The notes beneath the pieces were generated by a model. It made no database searches. It saw only the letters and a list, made by a program, of their open reading frames with translations, and was not told the DNA's origin. From Romboutsia maritimum (lineage in GTDB: Bacteria > Bacillota > Clostridia > Peptostreptococcales > Peptostreptococcaceae), in assembly GCF_002251085.2 (NCBI RefSeq), contig NZ_NOJZ02000002.1:96542-160541 (forward strand): 64,000 nucleotides of DNA, given 5' to 3'. Each line of letters starts with the position of its first letter. Positions within the stretch are counted from its first letter, which is position 1. The translations under genes and the position numbers were made by a program. This document shows positions 17,983 through 26,468 of this stretch, piece by piece.

Positions 17983-19317
17983 ATGGATAGTACAGAAAAT
18001 AACAATAATGTATATAGTAACTATTCTAAAATAGATGGAAAATCATCTAAGGATATAGAAAATGATAAATTCACAATGAAAAAAAATGATAATTTACATT
18101 GTAAAATATGTGAAAAAGACAACAGCTTCAGTAGTACATATTGCAAATTTTGTGGGAATGATTTGAATGAAATAGTTACTTTAAATGAAGCTAAGGGGAA
18201 ATTAAAATTTAAAGAAGTAATAAAAAATGATTTAGCTTATTTAAATTTAAAAAACATAATATTAACATCTGGATTAGCTGTAATAATGTTACTTTTAGTA
18301 GCTATTGGATTTAAATTTATGATATCAAATCAATTTAAACAAATTAGTAATTCAATAAATCTGGTACACATATTATTAGGATTAAATTTAGGAACTGTAA
18401 ATGTAAGTACATCTACTATGATGGGTTCATCTTCAGTTAGTGCTAAATTTGGTTTATTATTATCGGTAATTTTACCTATAGTAGCAATGATTATATCTAA
18501 TTTTATATTTATGAAAAAACCTAAAAAAGACTCTAAGTCTAACCTAATTGATTCAATAGGGGTAGGAATTGTATATGGAGGATTTTTAGGGATTTTATGC
18601 ATATTTACTAACGTTAGAGCAAATCCACATGATTTATTTCAATATGGATATAGCTTAGGTTTTAGTTATAAATTCTTAAGTTTATTTATAAATGGATTTA
18701 TAATAGGATTTTTGAGTACGTATTTTATAGGATTGAGAAAAGAACACATAGAAAAAAATATATATTTAGGAATATTTAGACAAGCATTTAAAATAATTTT
18801 CTTAGGGTATATTTTGATTTTTATATTATTAGGTATGTTAAGTATATCAAATAGTAACTATTTAATGGAATTAGGTTTAAGTAGTTATATAGGTAAGTTA
18901 GGATTAGGAGTAGTGTTAACTCAATTATCTATATATGTATGGTCATTTGCTAATTTAATACCTGTAAATATTGGAGTATATAAATTATCGGTAATAGATG
19001 CAGGTGGTACATATTTGATGGGAGATTCAAAATTAATTTTTTGTGCAATGGTTGCTTTATCAGCTTTAATTTTATTAATAGCTGGATGTAAACTAAAATC
19101 TAAGTATAAAAAAGAAGGAATCAAATCAGTATTAACTTTAGCAATATCTTATTCAATTTTTATGGGGATTTTGTCTATGTTTACAACTATACAACTTACA
19201 ACTTATTCAAGTTCAACATATATGGGATTTAGTTTAATAACAACTTTAATAATTTCGTTTATATATAGCTTTATAATGTCATTTGTAGGATATAAGTTAA
19301 ACACATTTACTAATTAA
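17983..19317 (+). CDS. Zinc-ribbon polytopic membrane protein, unknown
   Basis: A 444-residue protein. After a polar N-terminus (~35 residues) comes a four-Cys zinc ribbon (CKICEKDNSFSSTYCKFCGNDL, residues ~41-62), then about nine hydrophobic segments from residue 86 to the C-terminus. There is no recognised transporter signature, and the family is unknown to me. An 18-base gap to the next gene, which also carries zinc ribbons, suggests an operon and a joint function. Start ATG with TGGAGGA. Confidence 0.6.
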   Translation: MDSTENNNNVYSNYSKIDGKSSKDIENDKFTMKKNDNLHCKICEKDNSFSSTYCKFCGNDLNEIVTLNEAKGKLKFKEVIKNDLAYLNLKNIILTSGLAVIMLLLVAIGFKFMISNQFKQISNSINLVHILLGLNLGTVNVSTSTMMGSSSVSAKFGLLLSVILPIVAMIISNFIFMKKPKKDSKSNLIDSIGVGIVYGGFLGILCIFTNVRANPHDLFQYGYSLGFSYKFLSLFINGFIIGFLSTYFIGLRKEHIEKNIYLGIFRQAFKIIFLGYILIFILLGMLSISNSNYLMELGLSSYIGKLGLGVVLTQLSIYVWSFANLIPVNIGVYKLSVIDAGGTYLMGDSKLIFCAMVALSALILLIAGCKLKSKYKKEGIKSVLTLAISYSIFMGILSMFTTIQLTTYSSSTYMGFSLITTLIISFIYSFIMSFVGYKLNTFTN

Positions 19318-19334
19318 TTTTAGGAGGAATAAAA

Positions 19335-19754
19335 ATGGATTTAGATAAAAAAAAGGAAAAAATAAGTATTTTTAAAGAGGAATTAGAAATAAAAAAAGAA
19401 ATAGAACAAGATAATCTTGAAAAAACCAATATTTTATTAGAGTTAGGAATTTTAACTTATGAAAAATTTAGAAAACAAGAAGTGTATGATTCTAGTTTTG
19501 ATGATATGTGTCAAGAATTATTAGATTTAGATAAAAAAATATATGAAAATAATTTAAGAATTGAAAATTTAAGAAAGTCACAAATACAAATTAAATGTGA
19601 ATGTAACAATGAATTAAGCGTAAGTGATAAGTTCTGTCCAGAATGTGGGAAAAAGGTATGTTTAGAAGAAGAAAATATGATGATTTGTGAATTTTGTGAA
19701 TCTAAAATAGATAATGATTCAATTTACTGCATATGTTGTGGGAAAAAAATTTAA
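19335..19754 (+). CDS. Coiled-coil protein with double zinc ribbon
   Basis: A 139-residue soluble protein. Residues 1-90 are highly charged and predicted coiled coil; residues about 92-138 hold two zinc-ribbon knuckle pairs: CECNNELSVSDKFCPECG and CEFCESKIDNDSIYCICCG. Such ribbons usually mediate protein contacts. Same operon as the zinc-ribbon membrane protein immediately upstream (AGGAGGA ribosome-binding site in the short gap). Function not known; a complex between the two is an inference from layout and shared domain type. Confidence 0.6.
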   Translation: MDLDKKKEKISIFKEELEIKKEIEQDNLEKTNILLELGILTYEKFRKQEVYDSSFDDMCQELLDLDKKIYENNLRIENLRKSQIQIKCECNNELSVSDKFCPECGKKVCLEEENMMICEFCESKIDNDSIYCICCGKKI

Positions 19755-19783
19755 GAAAAAAATATTAATATATAAGTTATTGG

Positions 19784-19814
19784 AAGCTGTTTTAATTTTA
19801 AAGCAGCTTTTTTT
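19784..19814 (+). terminator. Terminator of the zinc-ribbon operon
   Basis: AAGCTG...GCAGCTT hairpin with AT-rich inner pairs, followed by seven T. Confidence 0.75.
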
Positions 19815-19828
19815 ATTGTTAATATGTA

Positions 19829-19898
19829 TTGACATGATAAGTATTAACATATATCATAATGATTGTTAATATATTTAATGGACATATATATTAACAAT
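19829..19898 (+). promoter_or_regulatory. Promoter with palindromic operators for the GIY-YIG-like gene
   Basis: TTGACA at 19829-19834, a 17-base spacer and TATCAT at 19852-19857 form a good sigma-A promoter. A perfect inverted repeat ATTGTTAATATAT (19862-19874) / ATATATTAACAAT (19886-19898) covers the start-point and 5' leader. Half-sites GTTAAT and ATTAAC also flank the -35 and spacer. This layout suggests tight repression by a dimeric regulator, possibly the encoded protein itself. Confidence 0.6.
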
Positions 19899-19929
19899 TG
19901 CGAATTATATATAGAGAGGATTAAATTAT

Positions 19930-21243
19930 ATGAAAAACAATTTTCAATTAAGTAATTTTAAAACTGAATGGATTAAATATAGTGAATATGAACTTAAAAA
20001 TGATAATGATGGAAATACATATATTATTCCGGCAAAAAATTCTACTTATACAATTTACAATCCATTTGAGGTATCTGATAAGTTATTATTTGATTTAATA
20101 GAGTTGGGTGATGAAGCGTTAAAAGAATATATAAATAAAGAACTTATATTAGAAAAAATAATTTTATTTGCTAAAAATTATGGACTTTTAGGTCTAGTTA
20201 GTTCAAATGTTTATAATAGGAATATTGTTGGAGAAGAAACTGTGCTTTTTACAGAAAATAGTATATTAACAAAAGAAAAGTTAATGGATGCTAAAGATTA
20301 TATAAATTTATTTTTACCATTTACACAAGAAGAAGATATATACACAAGAAATTTTGATGAACATTTAACTATATTTAAAGCAGAAGATTCACCAAAATTT
20401 TATGGAAAAAGACCATTAATTTTAGATGTTGTATTTTCAAAATTTTATAGTGAGCAAATTAATTGGATATTGGAATTTTCAAAAATGATATCTAATCATG
20501 TTAATCAATTATTAATATATAGGGATGTTAATTTGACAGAGCCTGTAACTATTATGGCTGGTAAATTTAAAGCTCAAAAGATAAGCTTTACTATATCAAT
20601 GTTTGAAAAAACTGAAATAAATTGGGAATTTGATTCATTACAAAGCATTATAGAAACAATATATGCATTTGTAGTTACAAATGAAAAATTTATAGTTAAT
20701 CGTTGTGAGTATTGTAATAAAGTGTTTATTGCTAAAAGTGAACGAGAAAAATACTGTTCTCCATCTTGTAGAAATTGTACTAATGTTATAAAGAGTAGAA
20801 ATAAGAAAAAGCTAATTAAAGATAATAAGTCAGTAGAGGATGTAAGTTTTTCACAAGAAAAGTGTAACAAAAGTAGAGGAGAAGATATTATGAAACTTAA
20901 TAAAAAAGGTAAAAGAAAAGAAGCGATGTATGAATATAAAGAACGTACAACAACAGGTGGCGTATATAAAATAACTAACACCGTTAATAATAAAAATTTA
21001 ATAAGAAGTGAGATAGACCTTAGGGGTATGAAGAATCGTTTTAATTTTTCTATGTCTACAAATTCATGTATTAATCCTAAAATGCAAAAGGATTGGAATG
21101 AATTTGGTTCAAAAGTATATGTATTTGAAGTACTAGAGGAAATTGAAATGAAAGATGATATAACAATATTAGAATTTAAAAAACAATTAAAAGACCTTGA
21201 AGATAAATACATTTCACAATTTGATGATAAAGATCTATATTAG
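19930..21243 (+). CDS. Zinc-finger protein fused to a degenerate GIY-YIG-like domain
   Basis: The 437-residue protein has three parts. Residues 1-230 are unrecognised, mixed alpha/beta. Residues ~258-290 carry a treble-clef/CGNR-like zinc finger (CEYCNKVFIAKSEREKYCSPSC) followed by a lysine/arginine-rich tail. Residues ~335-430 resemble the GIY-YIG family variant with GGVYKITNTVNN at the start and NPKMQKDWNEFGSKVYVFEVLEE. The second signature triplet reads LIR instead of YIG, so nuclease activity is doubtful. DNA or RNA binding is likely from the zinc finger and basic linker. Single gene with its own palindrome-bearing promoter; ATG with AGAGAGGA. Confidence 0.6.
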   Translation: MKNNFQLSNFKTEWIKYSEYELKNDNDGNTYIIPAKNSTYTIYNPFEVSDKLLFDLIELGDEALKEYINKELILEKIILFAKNYGLLGLVSSNVYNRNIVGEETVLFTENSILTKEKLMDAKDYINLFLPFTQEEDIYTRNFDEHLTIFKAEDSPKFYGKRPLILDVVFSKFYSEQINWILEFSKMISNHVNQLLIYRDVNLTEPVTIMAGKFKAQKISFTISMFEKTEINWEFDSLQSIIETIYAFVVTNEKFIVNRCEYCNKVFIAKSEREKYCSPSCRNCTNVIKSRNKKKLIKDNKSVEDVSFSQEKCNKSRGEDIMKLNKKGKRKEAMYEYKERTTTGGVYKITNTVNNKNLIRSEIDLRGMKNRFNFSMSTNSCINPKMQKDWNEFGSKVYVFEVLEEIEMKDDITILEFKKQLKDLEDKYISQFDDKDLY

Positions 21244-21309
21244 AATTAGGTGATATGTTTAGATAGTATTGAAAGAGTAATTGATAGTTTAACAGGATTT
21301 GCAATAAGG

Positions 21310-21350
21310 AAATAGAGTTATCTTAAAAAATAGGATATCTCTATTTTTAT
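21310..21350 (+). terminator. Hairpin terminator
   Basis: AAATAGAG (21310-21317) pairs with CTCTATTT (21339-21346), with further pairing inside, and continues into a T-rich tail. It ends the zinc-finger/GIY-YIG-like gene. Confidence 0.6.
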
Positions 21351-21441
21351 TTTAAGTATATATTAGAGTAATTCATAAGATGAAAAATTAGTATATATGT
21401 GATAAACTATAATAGTATTTAATTTGTAGTGGAGGGATAGT

Positions 21442-22299
21442 ATGAATAATGATGTAAAGGGGAAAGACAAAAAAGTAGATGATACTTTTAGTATAACAAT
21501 GGAACTTGAGAGACCTTTACTTTATGACAAGGTTGATGAGAGTATAAAAAATTCAAAAGATATAAATAAAAATAACCATAAATATAGATTAAAAGCTCTA
21601 ATAGGAGTTTTAGGGGTATTAATAATAGGATTTTTAATTTGGGCAAATATGTCATATGAACCTCAGTCTTTGGCTAAAGAATCGCTTATAAGTAATGATT
21701 TAGTTGAAGTTAATACAGATGAATTTATAACATTTACACCTAAAAATAAAAAAGTAACTAAGGGGTTTATATTTTATCCAGGAGCTAAGGTTGAACCAGA
21801 GAGTTACGCACCTTTATGTAAGAAAATAGCAGAAAGTGGATATGAAGTAGCAATTGTGCCTATGCCTTTAAATTTAGCAGTGCTTGGGATAAATAAAGGT
21901 GAAAAAATTATAGAAAAGTATCCAAATGTAGAAAGTTGGGCAGTTGGGGGACACTCTTTAGGTGGTGTTATGGCTTCAAATTTTGCAGTTAAAAATAATA
22001 TGGTAGATGGAGTGGTATTTTTAGCATCATATCCTATGGGTGATGACTTAAAAAAAATAGGTAAAGATGCACTTTCTATTTGGGGAAGTAAAGATGGAGT
22101 AATGAATTTCAAGAACTTAGTAGAGTCAAAAGAAAAATTACCGCTAGATACAACATATGTAGAAATAGAAGGTGGAAACCATTCTCAATTTGGAGATTAT
22201 GGAAAGCAAAATTCAGATAACGATGCTATCATAAGTGAACAAAAACAGTTAAAAATAACAACTGATAACATAATTAAATTTATAAATAATATGAATTAG
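21442..22299 (+). CDS. Membrane-anchored alpha/beta hydrolase
   Basis: A 285-residue protein with a charged cytoplasmic N-terminus (~50 residues), one membrane segment (ALIGVLGVLIIGFLIWA, ~53-69), and an extracytoplasmic alpha/beta hydrolase domain. The nucleophile elbow is GGHSLGG with Ser172; a later Asp (SKDGVM) and His (GGNHSQFG) complete a plausible triad. It looks like the PF12695-type family (dienelactone hydrolase-like). Substrate unknown; esterase or lipase activity on the outer membrane face is inferred. ATG with GGAGGGA; single gene with terminators on both sides. Confidence 0.75.
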   Translation: MNNDVKGKDKKVDDTFSITMELERPLLYDKVDESIKNSKDINKNNHKYRLKALIGVLGVLIIGFLIWANMSYEPQSLAKESLISNDLVEVNTDEFITFTPKNKKVTKGFIFYPGAKVEPESYAPLCKKIAESGYEVAIVPMPLNLAVLGINKGEKIIEKYPNVESWAVGGHSLGGVMASNFAVKNNMVDGVVFLASYPMGDDLKKIGKDALSIWGSKDGVMNFKNLVESKEKLPLDTTYVEIEGGNHSQFGDYGKQNSDNDAIISEQKQLKITTDNIIKFINNMN

Positions 22300-22310
22300 A
22301 TAAAAAAATA

Positions 22311-22364
22311 AAAAACTACTCTAAATATATTTTGTGAAGATAATGTATTTAGAGTAGTTTTTTT
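22311..22364 (+). terminator. Terminator of the alpha/beta hydrolase gene
   Basis: AAAAACTACTCTAAATA pairs with TATTTAGAGTAGTTTTT, then T-run. The remaining ~400 bases to the next gene are very AT-rich. They hold one weak 68-codon frame that I do not accept and a small TATAGGATTC/GAATCTTATA hairpin at about 22660-22710. Confidence 0.8.
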
Positions 22365-22766
22365 GATAAAACATATACAAAATATTATTTATAAAACTAT
22401 ATATATTAAAGATATATTATATATAAAAAAATTAATAAAAATGTAAGAAAGTGAGTTTATATAATATTTACAGATATATATATTTAAAATATATAATTTA
22501 TATTTTTATAGATATGAATTACATAGGTTGTATAAATTCCAATTTCATTCCAATTTTAAATAATATTTTAACAAAAATAGGCATACCTTTAATTAATCAG
22601 AATATTTATATTTTTTACGTTAAATTGCCTACTAAATTAAAGTTTGCTACTATGTAATTATAGGATTCTTTATTTCAAATAAAGATACATTAATATGAAT
22701 CTTATAGGGAAAGGGAAAATTGTAAAAACTTAATAGTCCAAGATAGTAACATAGGGGGGAAAGGCT

Positions 22767-23927
22767 ATGAAAAAAATTTATTGTGATAATGCAGCAACAT
22801 CTTATCCAAAAGCACCTTTAGTAGGTGAGGCGATGTTATCTTATATAAACAGTATAGGTTGTAATGTAAACAGAGGAAGTTATTCTACTGAATATCAACC
22901 AGAAAATATTGTTTATGAAACAAGAGAATTATTATGTAAACTATTTAATTTCGATAAGCCAGAAAATACTGTATTTACACAAAATGTTACCACAAGTCTA
23001 AATACAGTTTTAAAAGGATTATTAAAACCAGGGGATAATGTAATAGTATCTTCAATGGAACATAATGCTGTAATGAGACCTTTAGCAAGATTACAAGATA
23101 ACCATGTTACAGTAACTACAGTAAACTGCAACTTATTAGGAGAAATAGAATTAAATGACATAGAAAAAGCTATGACTGATAATACAAAAGCGGTAGTAGT
23201 AACACATGTATCAAATGTTTGTGGAACAATATTACCAGTAAGAGAAATAGGAGCATTGTGCAAAAAACATAATAAAATATTTATAGTAGATGCGGCTCAA
23301 TCTGCTGGAATACTAGACATAGATATGGAAAAGGATAATATTGATATATTATGTTTTACGGGACATAAAGGACTTTTAGGTCCACAAGGAATAGGTGGAT
23401 TTTTAATAAAAGATTCTATAGTTTCACAAATAAAACCTTTTATAGAAGGAGAAACTGGAAGTGATTCAGAGTTAGAAGTACAGTCTAATTATATGCCAGA
23501 TAAATTTGAAAGTGGAACATTAAATATTCCTGGAATATTTGGTCTTAATGAGTCATTAAAGTATGTAACTAATTTAGGTATTAAAAATATATATGAAGAA
23601 GAAATGAGTCTTACAAAAAAATTCTTAGAAGAAGTAAAAAATATAGATGAAAGTTTAATAGTAGGTAAAAAAGATTTAATTAATAGATCCCCAATTGTAT
23701 CTTTAAACTTTAAAAATATTGATAATGGATTAATTTGCTATAATTTAGAAAGAGAATATGGAATTTTAACAAGAAGTGGATTACAATCAGCACCTATTGC
23801 ACATAAGACTCTAGATACATTTTCTAATGGAACATTAAGATTTAGTTTTGGATTTTTCAATACTATAGATGAAATTGATCATATAATAAATTCTTTATAT
23901 ATGATATATATAAAACAAGGATTATAG
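22767..23927 (+). CDS. Cysteine-desulfurase-like class V aminotransferase without active-site Cys
   Basis: A 386-residue PLP enzyme of the NifS/Csd fold: YCDNAATSYPKAP at the start, the PLP aldimine Lys201 in FTGHKGLLGPQGIGG, and the C-terminal GLxxAPxAHKTL...GTLRFSFGFFNT signature of the TIGR01977-type group (EF2568-like). In that group the loop usually reads GLHCAP, with the persulfide-forming Cys. Here it is RSGLQSAP, Ser341, so classical desulfurase chemistry is doubtful. It may be a lyase or transaminase acting on another amino acid. ATG after AGGGGGG; no operon partner. Confidence 0.75.
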   Translation: MKKIYCDNAATSYPKAPLVGEAMLSYINSIGCNVNRGSYSTEYQPENIVYETRELLCKLFNFDKPENTVFTQNVTTSLNTVLKGLLKPGDNVIVSSMEHNAVMRPLARLQDNHVTVTTVNCNLLGEIELNDIEKAMTDNTKAVVVTHVSNVCGTILPVREIGALCKKHNKIFIVDAAQSAGILDIDMEKDNIDILCFTGHKGLLGPQGIGGFLIKDSIVSQIKPFIEGETGSDSELEVQSNYMPDKFESGTLNIPGIFGLNESLKYVTNLGIKNIYEEEMSLTKKFLEEVKNIDESLIVGKKDLINRSPIVSLNFKNIDNGLICYNLEREYGILTRSGLQSAPIAHKTLDTFSNGTLRFSFGFFNTIDEIDHIINSLYMIYIKQGL

Positions 23928-23950
23928 GATAAATTTGTGATAGACATATG

Positions 23951-23992
23951 GCTTGGGATGAAAACTTATATTTCATCCCTTTGTTAGGTTAT
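23951..23992. repeat. Shortened copy of the palindromic element
   Basis: GCTTGGGATGAAAACTTATATTTCATCCCTTTGTTAGGTT keeps the words seen in the larger elements at 40672 and 56811 (GCTTGGGxTGAA, AACTTATATTTCATCC, TAGGTT), with the middle deleted. GGGATGAA/TTTCATCCC can form a hairpin and probably works as a terminator between the PLP enzyme and the convergent spoVB-like gene. Confidence 0.5.
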
Positions 23993-24014
23993 TTTATAAA
24001 ATCCTTCTAGTTAA

Positions 24015-25586
24015 TTAAAATTGTTTATATATATTTATATTGCTACATTCAACATTTTTAACTTCATTTTTAAACCCATCCATAAACCACATAATATCTT
24101 TCTTTTTAAGACAACCAAATAAAAATAAAAATATAAAATATAAAGTTAATACTAATATAATTTGAATTGAGATTAAAGGATTAATTTCTATAATATTAAA
24201 TAAAAATTTTGACAAGTAGGCAGATATACTTACACATATAAATGGTTTTATTACCCAATCTAATATGTGAAAATCTAGGTTAGTTACTTTTAAAAGACGA
24301 TTTAAGCTTAAGGAAGCATTAAGTATAGTACTTATAAAAATAACCATTATAAACCCTGAAATTCCCTTTCTAGGAATGAAATAATATATTATAAAAATTC
24401 GAACAACCATGTCTATTAAATTATATTTTAATGTACTCATTTGATGATTAAGTGCATTTAAACTTCCATCTACAATTCTATCTAAATACATAAGAGGAAT
24501 AAGAGGAGCTAAAATTTTCATCATAACTCCAACTTCTTGACTATTATAAATAGCCATTCCAAGTTCTTTAGAAAAAATTATAAACAATCCAGTAGCAAAC
24601 ATTGCGATTAATAAAGTGAATTTTAAAACTTTAGAAATTATGTAATTTACTCTTTTTCTTTGATTTAGAGCATTTGCCTCTGAAATTTCAGGAATAATGA
24701 GAGTAGAAAAAGATGCTAAAAAGATAGATGGAAAAACTAATATAGGTAAAACCATTCCTTTTATCATTCCAAATGCAGCTAATGAGGCGGCGTTAGAAGA
24801 ACCAAATTTTCTAAGTGCATCAGGAATAAGTATATCCTCTAATGTTCTAAGAGAGGTTTGTATGTAAGCACTACAAGCTATTGGAAATGCAATGCAAGCA
24901 ATTTCAATTAGTGAGCATTTGTTATCTTTTTTAGATAAGGTATAATGAGTAGGATTTTTTTCAAATATGTATAATATGTAAGAATATAGCGTTGATATTA
25001 TAATGCCAACAGCCATGCCAACAGCAACTAACGAACAAGTAAAATCAAGACCCATAGGTAAAAAGGAACTCATTAAAAGTATAATAATAGTCATCATAGT
25101 AACACTTTCAATAATATCTGCACTTACGCTTTTAATTACTTTTCGACAGCCATAAAAATATCCATTTAAGCAAGAACAAATGCCGACAAATGGCAAGCTA
25201 CAAGAAATTATTTTTAGCGGGATTATAGCTCTAGTATCATGTATTAACATAATGCTTATAAATTCAGAAAAATAATATAACAAAGTTGATGATAAAATGC
25301 TAAAAAATAATGAGTATACGATACCTTTCTTAACAATGTTTTTTATTTTGTAGAAGTTACCTTTACCTAGCTCTTCGGCAACAAGTCTAGTTGTCGTGAT
25401 TCGTATGCCAGAAATAGCTAAGGTAGAAGTTACTACATTTATACTCATTATTAATTGAAATAATCCCATTCCTTCAGCACCAATTTTATTAGATAGATAT
25501 ACTCTAAATGCCATATGTATAAATCCAAGCATCATTGTAGTAAAAGTTAATATTAAAGCATTTAAAATTAATTTTTTTCTTTTCAT
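24015..25586 (-). CDS. SpoVB-like polysaccharide/lipid flippase
   Basis: A 523-residue membrane protein with about 13-14 hydrophobic segments, of the MOP/MATE-MurJ superfamily. The N-terminus (FRVYLSNKIGAEGMGLFQLIMSI, ISGIRITTTRLVAEELGKG) is typical of the stage V sporulation protein B / PST group in Firmicutes. Such proteins flip lipid-linked precursors for cortex or cell-wall polymers. Full length for the family. It stands alone, convergent with the preceding PLP enzyme. A role in spore cortex formation is a family-level inference, since several paralogues with other jobs exist per genome. Confidence 0.8.
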   Translation of the reverse strand: MKRKKLILNALILTFTTMMLGFIHMAFRVYLSNKIGAEGMGLFQLIMSINVVTSTLAISGIRITTTRLVAEELGKGNFYKIKNIVKKGIVYSLFFSILSSTLLYYFSEFISIMLIHDTRAIIPLKIISCSLPFVGICSCLNGYFYGCRKVIKSVSADIIESVTMMTIIILLMSSFLPMGLDFTCSLVAVGMAVGIIISTLYSYILYIFEKNPTHYTLSKKDNKCSLIEIACIAFPIACSAYIQTSLRTLEDILIPDALRKFGSSNAASLAAFGMIKGMVLPILVFPSIFLASFSTLIIPEISEANALNQRKRVNYIISKVLKFTLLIAMFATGLFIIFSKELGMAIYNSQEVGVMMKILAPLIPLMYLDRIVDGSLNALNHQMSTLKYNLIDMVVRIFIIYYFIPRKGISGFIMVIFISTILNASLSLNRLLKVTNLDFHILDWVIKPFICVSISAYLSKFLFNIIEINPLISIQIILVLTLYFIFLFLFGCLKKKDIMWFMDGFKNEVKNVECSNINIYKQF

Positions 25587-25764
25587 AGTATTTTATCTCC
25601 TATAAATTCATTAAAAATAAACTAGCTTAAAATTTAGATATGCTCATATATATGCGAAGATAATGGATAAATATTATATAAAAATAGGAAATAAAAAATA
25701 ATAGAATATAAAATTGCTTTAATACAAAAGATATGAGTAACATTATACATAAGGAGGATTGAAA

Positions 25765-25950
25765 ATGGAAATAAAAAACCAAAGTAAAAAAAGTGTGTAT
25801 TCATCTCAAGGTGATTATTTTAAAGGACTAAATACTTCAAGTCCAGAATTTAAAGCAAAAATGAAAGATGGAGGTTTCCAAAGAAATCCAGAAGAGTATA
25901 ACTATAAAGGTAGCAAAGAAGCTGCTAAAGCTAAAAATATATTTAAATAA
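25765..25950 (+). CDS. Small hydrophilic protein, unknown
   Basis: A 61-residue protein, starting at the ATG at 25765, seven bases after a perfect AAGGAGG (an in-frame TTG at 25759 overlaps that site and is discarded). The sequence is rich in Lys, Ser and Asn (YSSQGDYFKGLNTSSPEFKAK, EYNYKGSKEAAKAKN), without hydrophobic segments. The strong translation signal and downstream terminator support a real gene. No family recognised. Confidence 0.6.
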   Translation: MEIKNQSKKSVYSSQGDYFKGLNTSSPEFKAKMKDGGFQRNPEEYNYKGSKEAAKAKNIFK

Positions 25951-25958
25951 ATTTATAT

Positions 25959-26005
25959 GAGTAACTGTCTTAAAATATTAGATTTTATTATAAGGCAGTT
26001 ACCTC
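25959..26005. terminator. Bidirectional terminator
   Basis: GAGTAACTGTCTTA pairs with TAAGGCAGTTACCTC between two convergent genes. Confidence 0.7.
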
Positions 26006-26009
26006 ATTT

Positions 26010-26318
26010 TTAGTATATGTGTTTTAGTAGTATATTATTATCAAAGCTTCCATGAGTAGCTTTTTTCTCACTTCTTTTTCTTAGGATATCTTGTTCAGAA
26101 TAACCATATCTTTTGCCTATCGAGAATAAAACCTCCATAACATCTGCAAAGCCTTCTAATTCTTCACAGTAAAAAAGTTCATATAATTCCTCGTTGAATT
26201 TAACATAAAGATATTCTACCATTTGCTGATCATCTAAATTTTCTATTATGCACTTTTTACCTGAAGATTCTATTATCTCAGGCGTTTTATCTCTGACTAA
26301 CTTAACTGAATTATTCAT
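26010..26318 (-). CDS. MazG/PRA-PH-like nucleotide pyrophosphohydrolase
   Basis: A 102-residue protein with the KLVRDKTPEII start common to the phosphoribosyl-ATP pyrophosphohydrolase-like group annotated as house-cleaning NTP pyrophosphatases. The all-alpha metal site appears as EELYEL (~39-44) and ELEGFADVMEVL (~54-65). It likely hydrolyses non-canonical NTPs to NMP and PPi, not a histidine-pathway enzyme, since no his genes are near. ATG preceded by GGTGGGG on the minus strand. Confidence 0.75.
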   Translation of the reverse strand: MNNSVKLVRDKTPEIIESSGKKCIIENLDDQQMVEYLYVKFNEELYELFYCEELEGFADVMEVLFSIGKRYGYSEQDILRKRSEKKATHGSFDNNILLKHIY

Positions 26319-26468
26319 AATATATCCCCACCTTATAAAAGTATATATATCTAAAAAACTTATAATTATAAGTTTTAATAATTATAGTAGTATATTATCA
26401 TTAAAAAGTATACAAAAATATAAATAAGAAAAAATAAATATATGTAAATAAATTTAAGGAGCATAAAA

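Noticed and set aside
20574..21212. 212-codon antisense ORF within the zinc-finger/GIY-YIG-like gene
   Set aside because: The plus-strand frame has zinc-finger and GIY-YIG-like motifs; the antisense product is a Ser/Leu/Phe-rich shadow of A-rich codons.
22451..22657. 68-codon ORF with Ile/Tyr/Asn-rich product in AT-rich spacer
   Set aside because: Weak GTG start with a poor ribosome-binding site, composition expected from random AT-rich DNA, no family pattern. Not listed as a gene.
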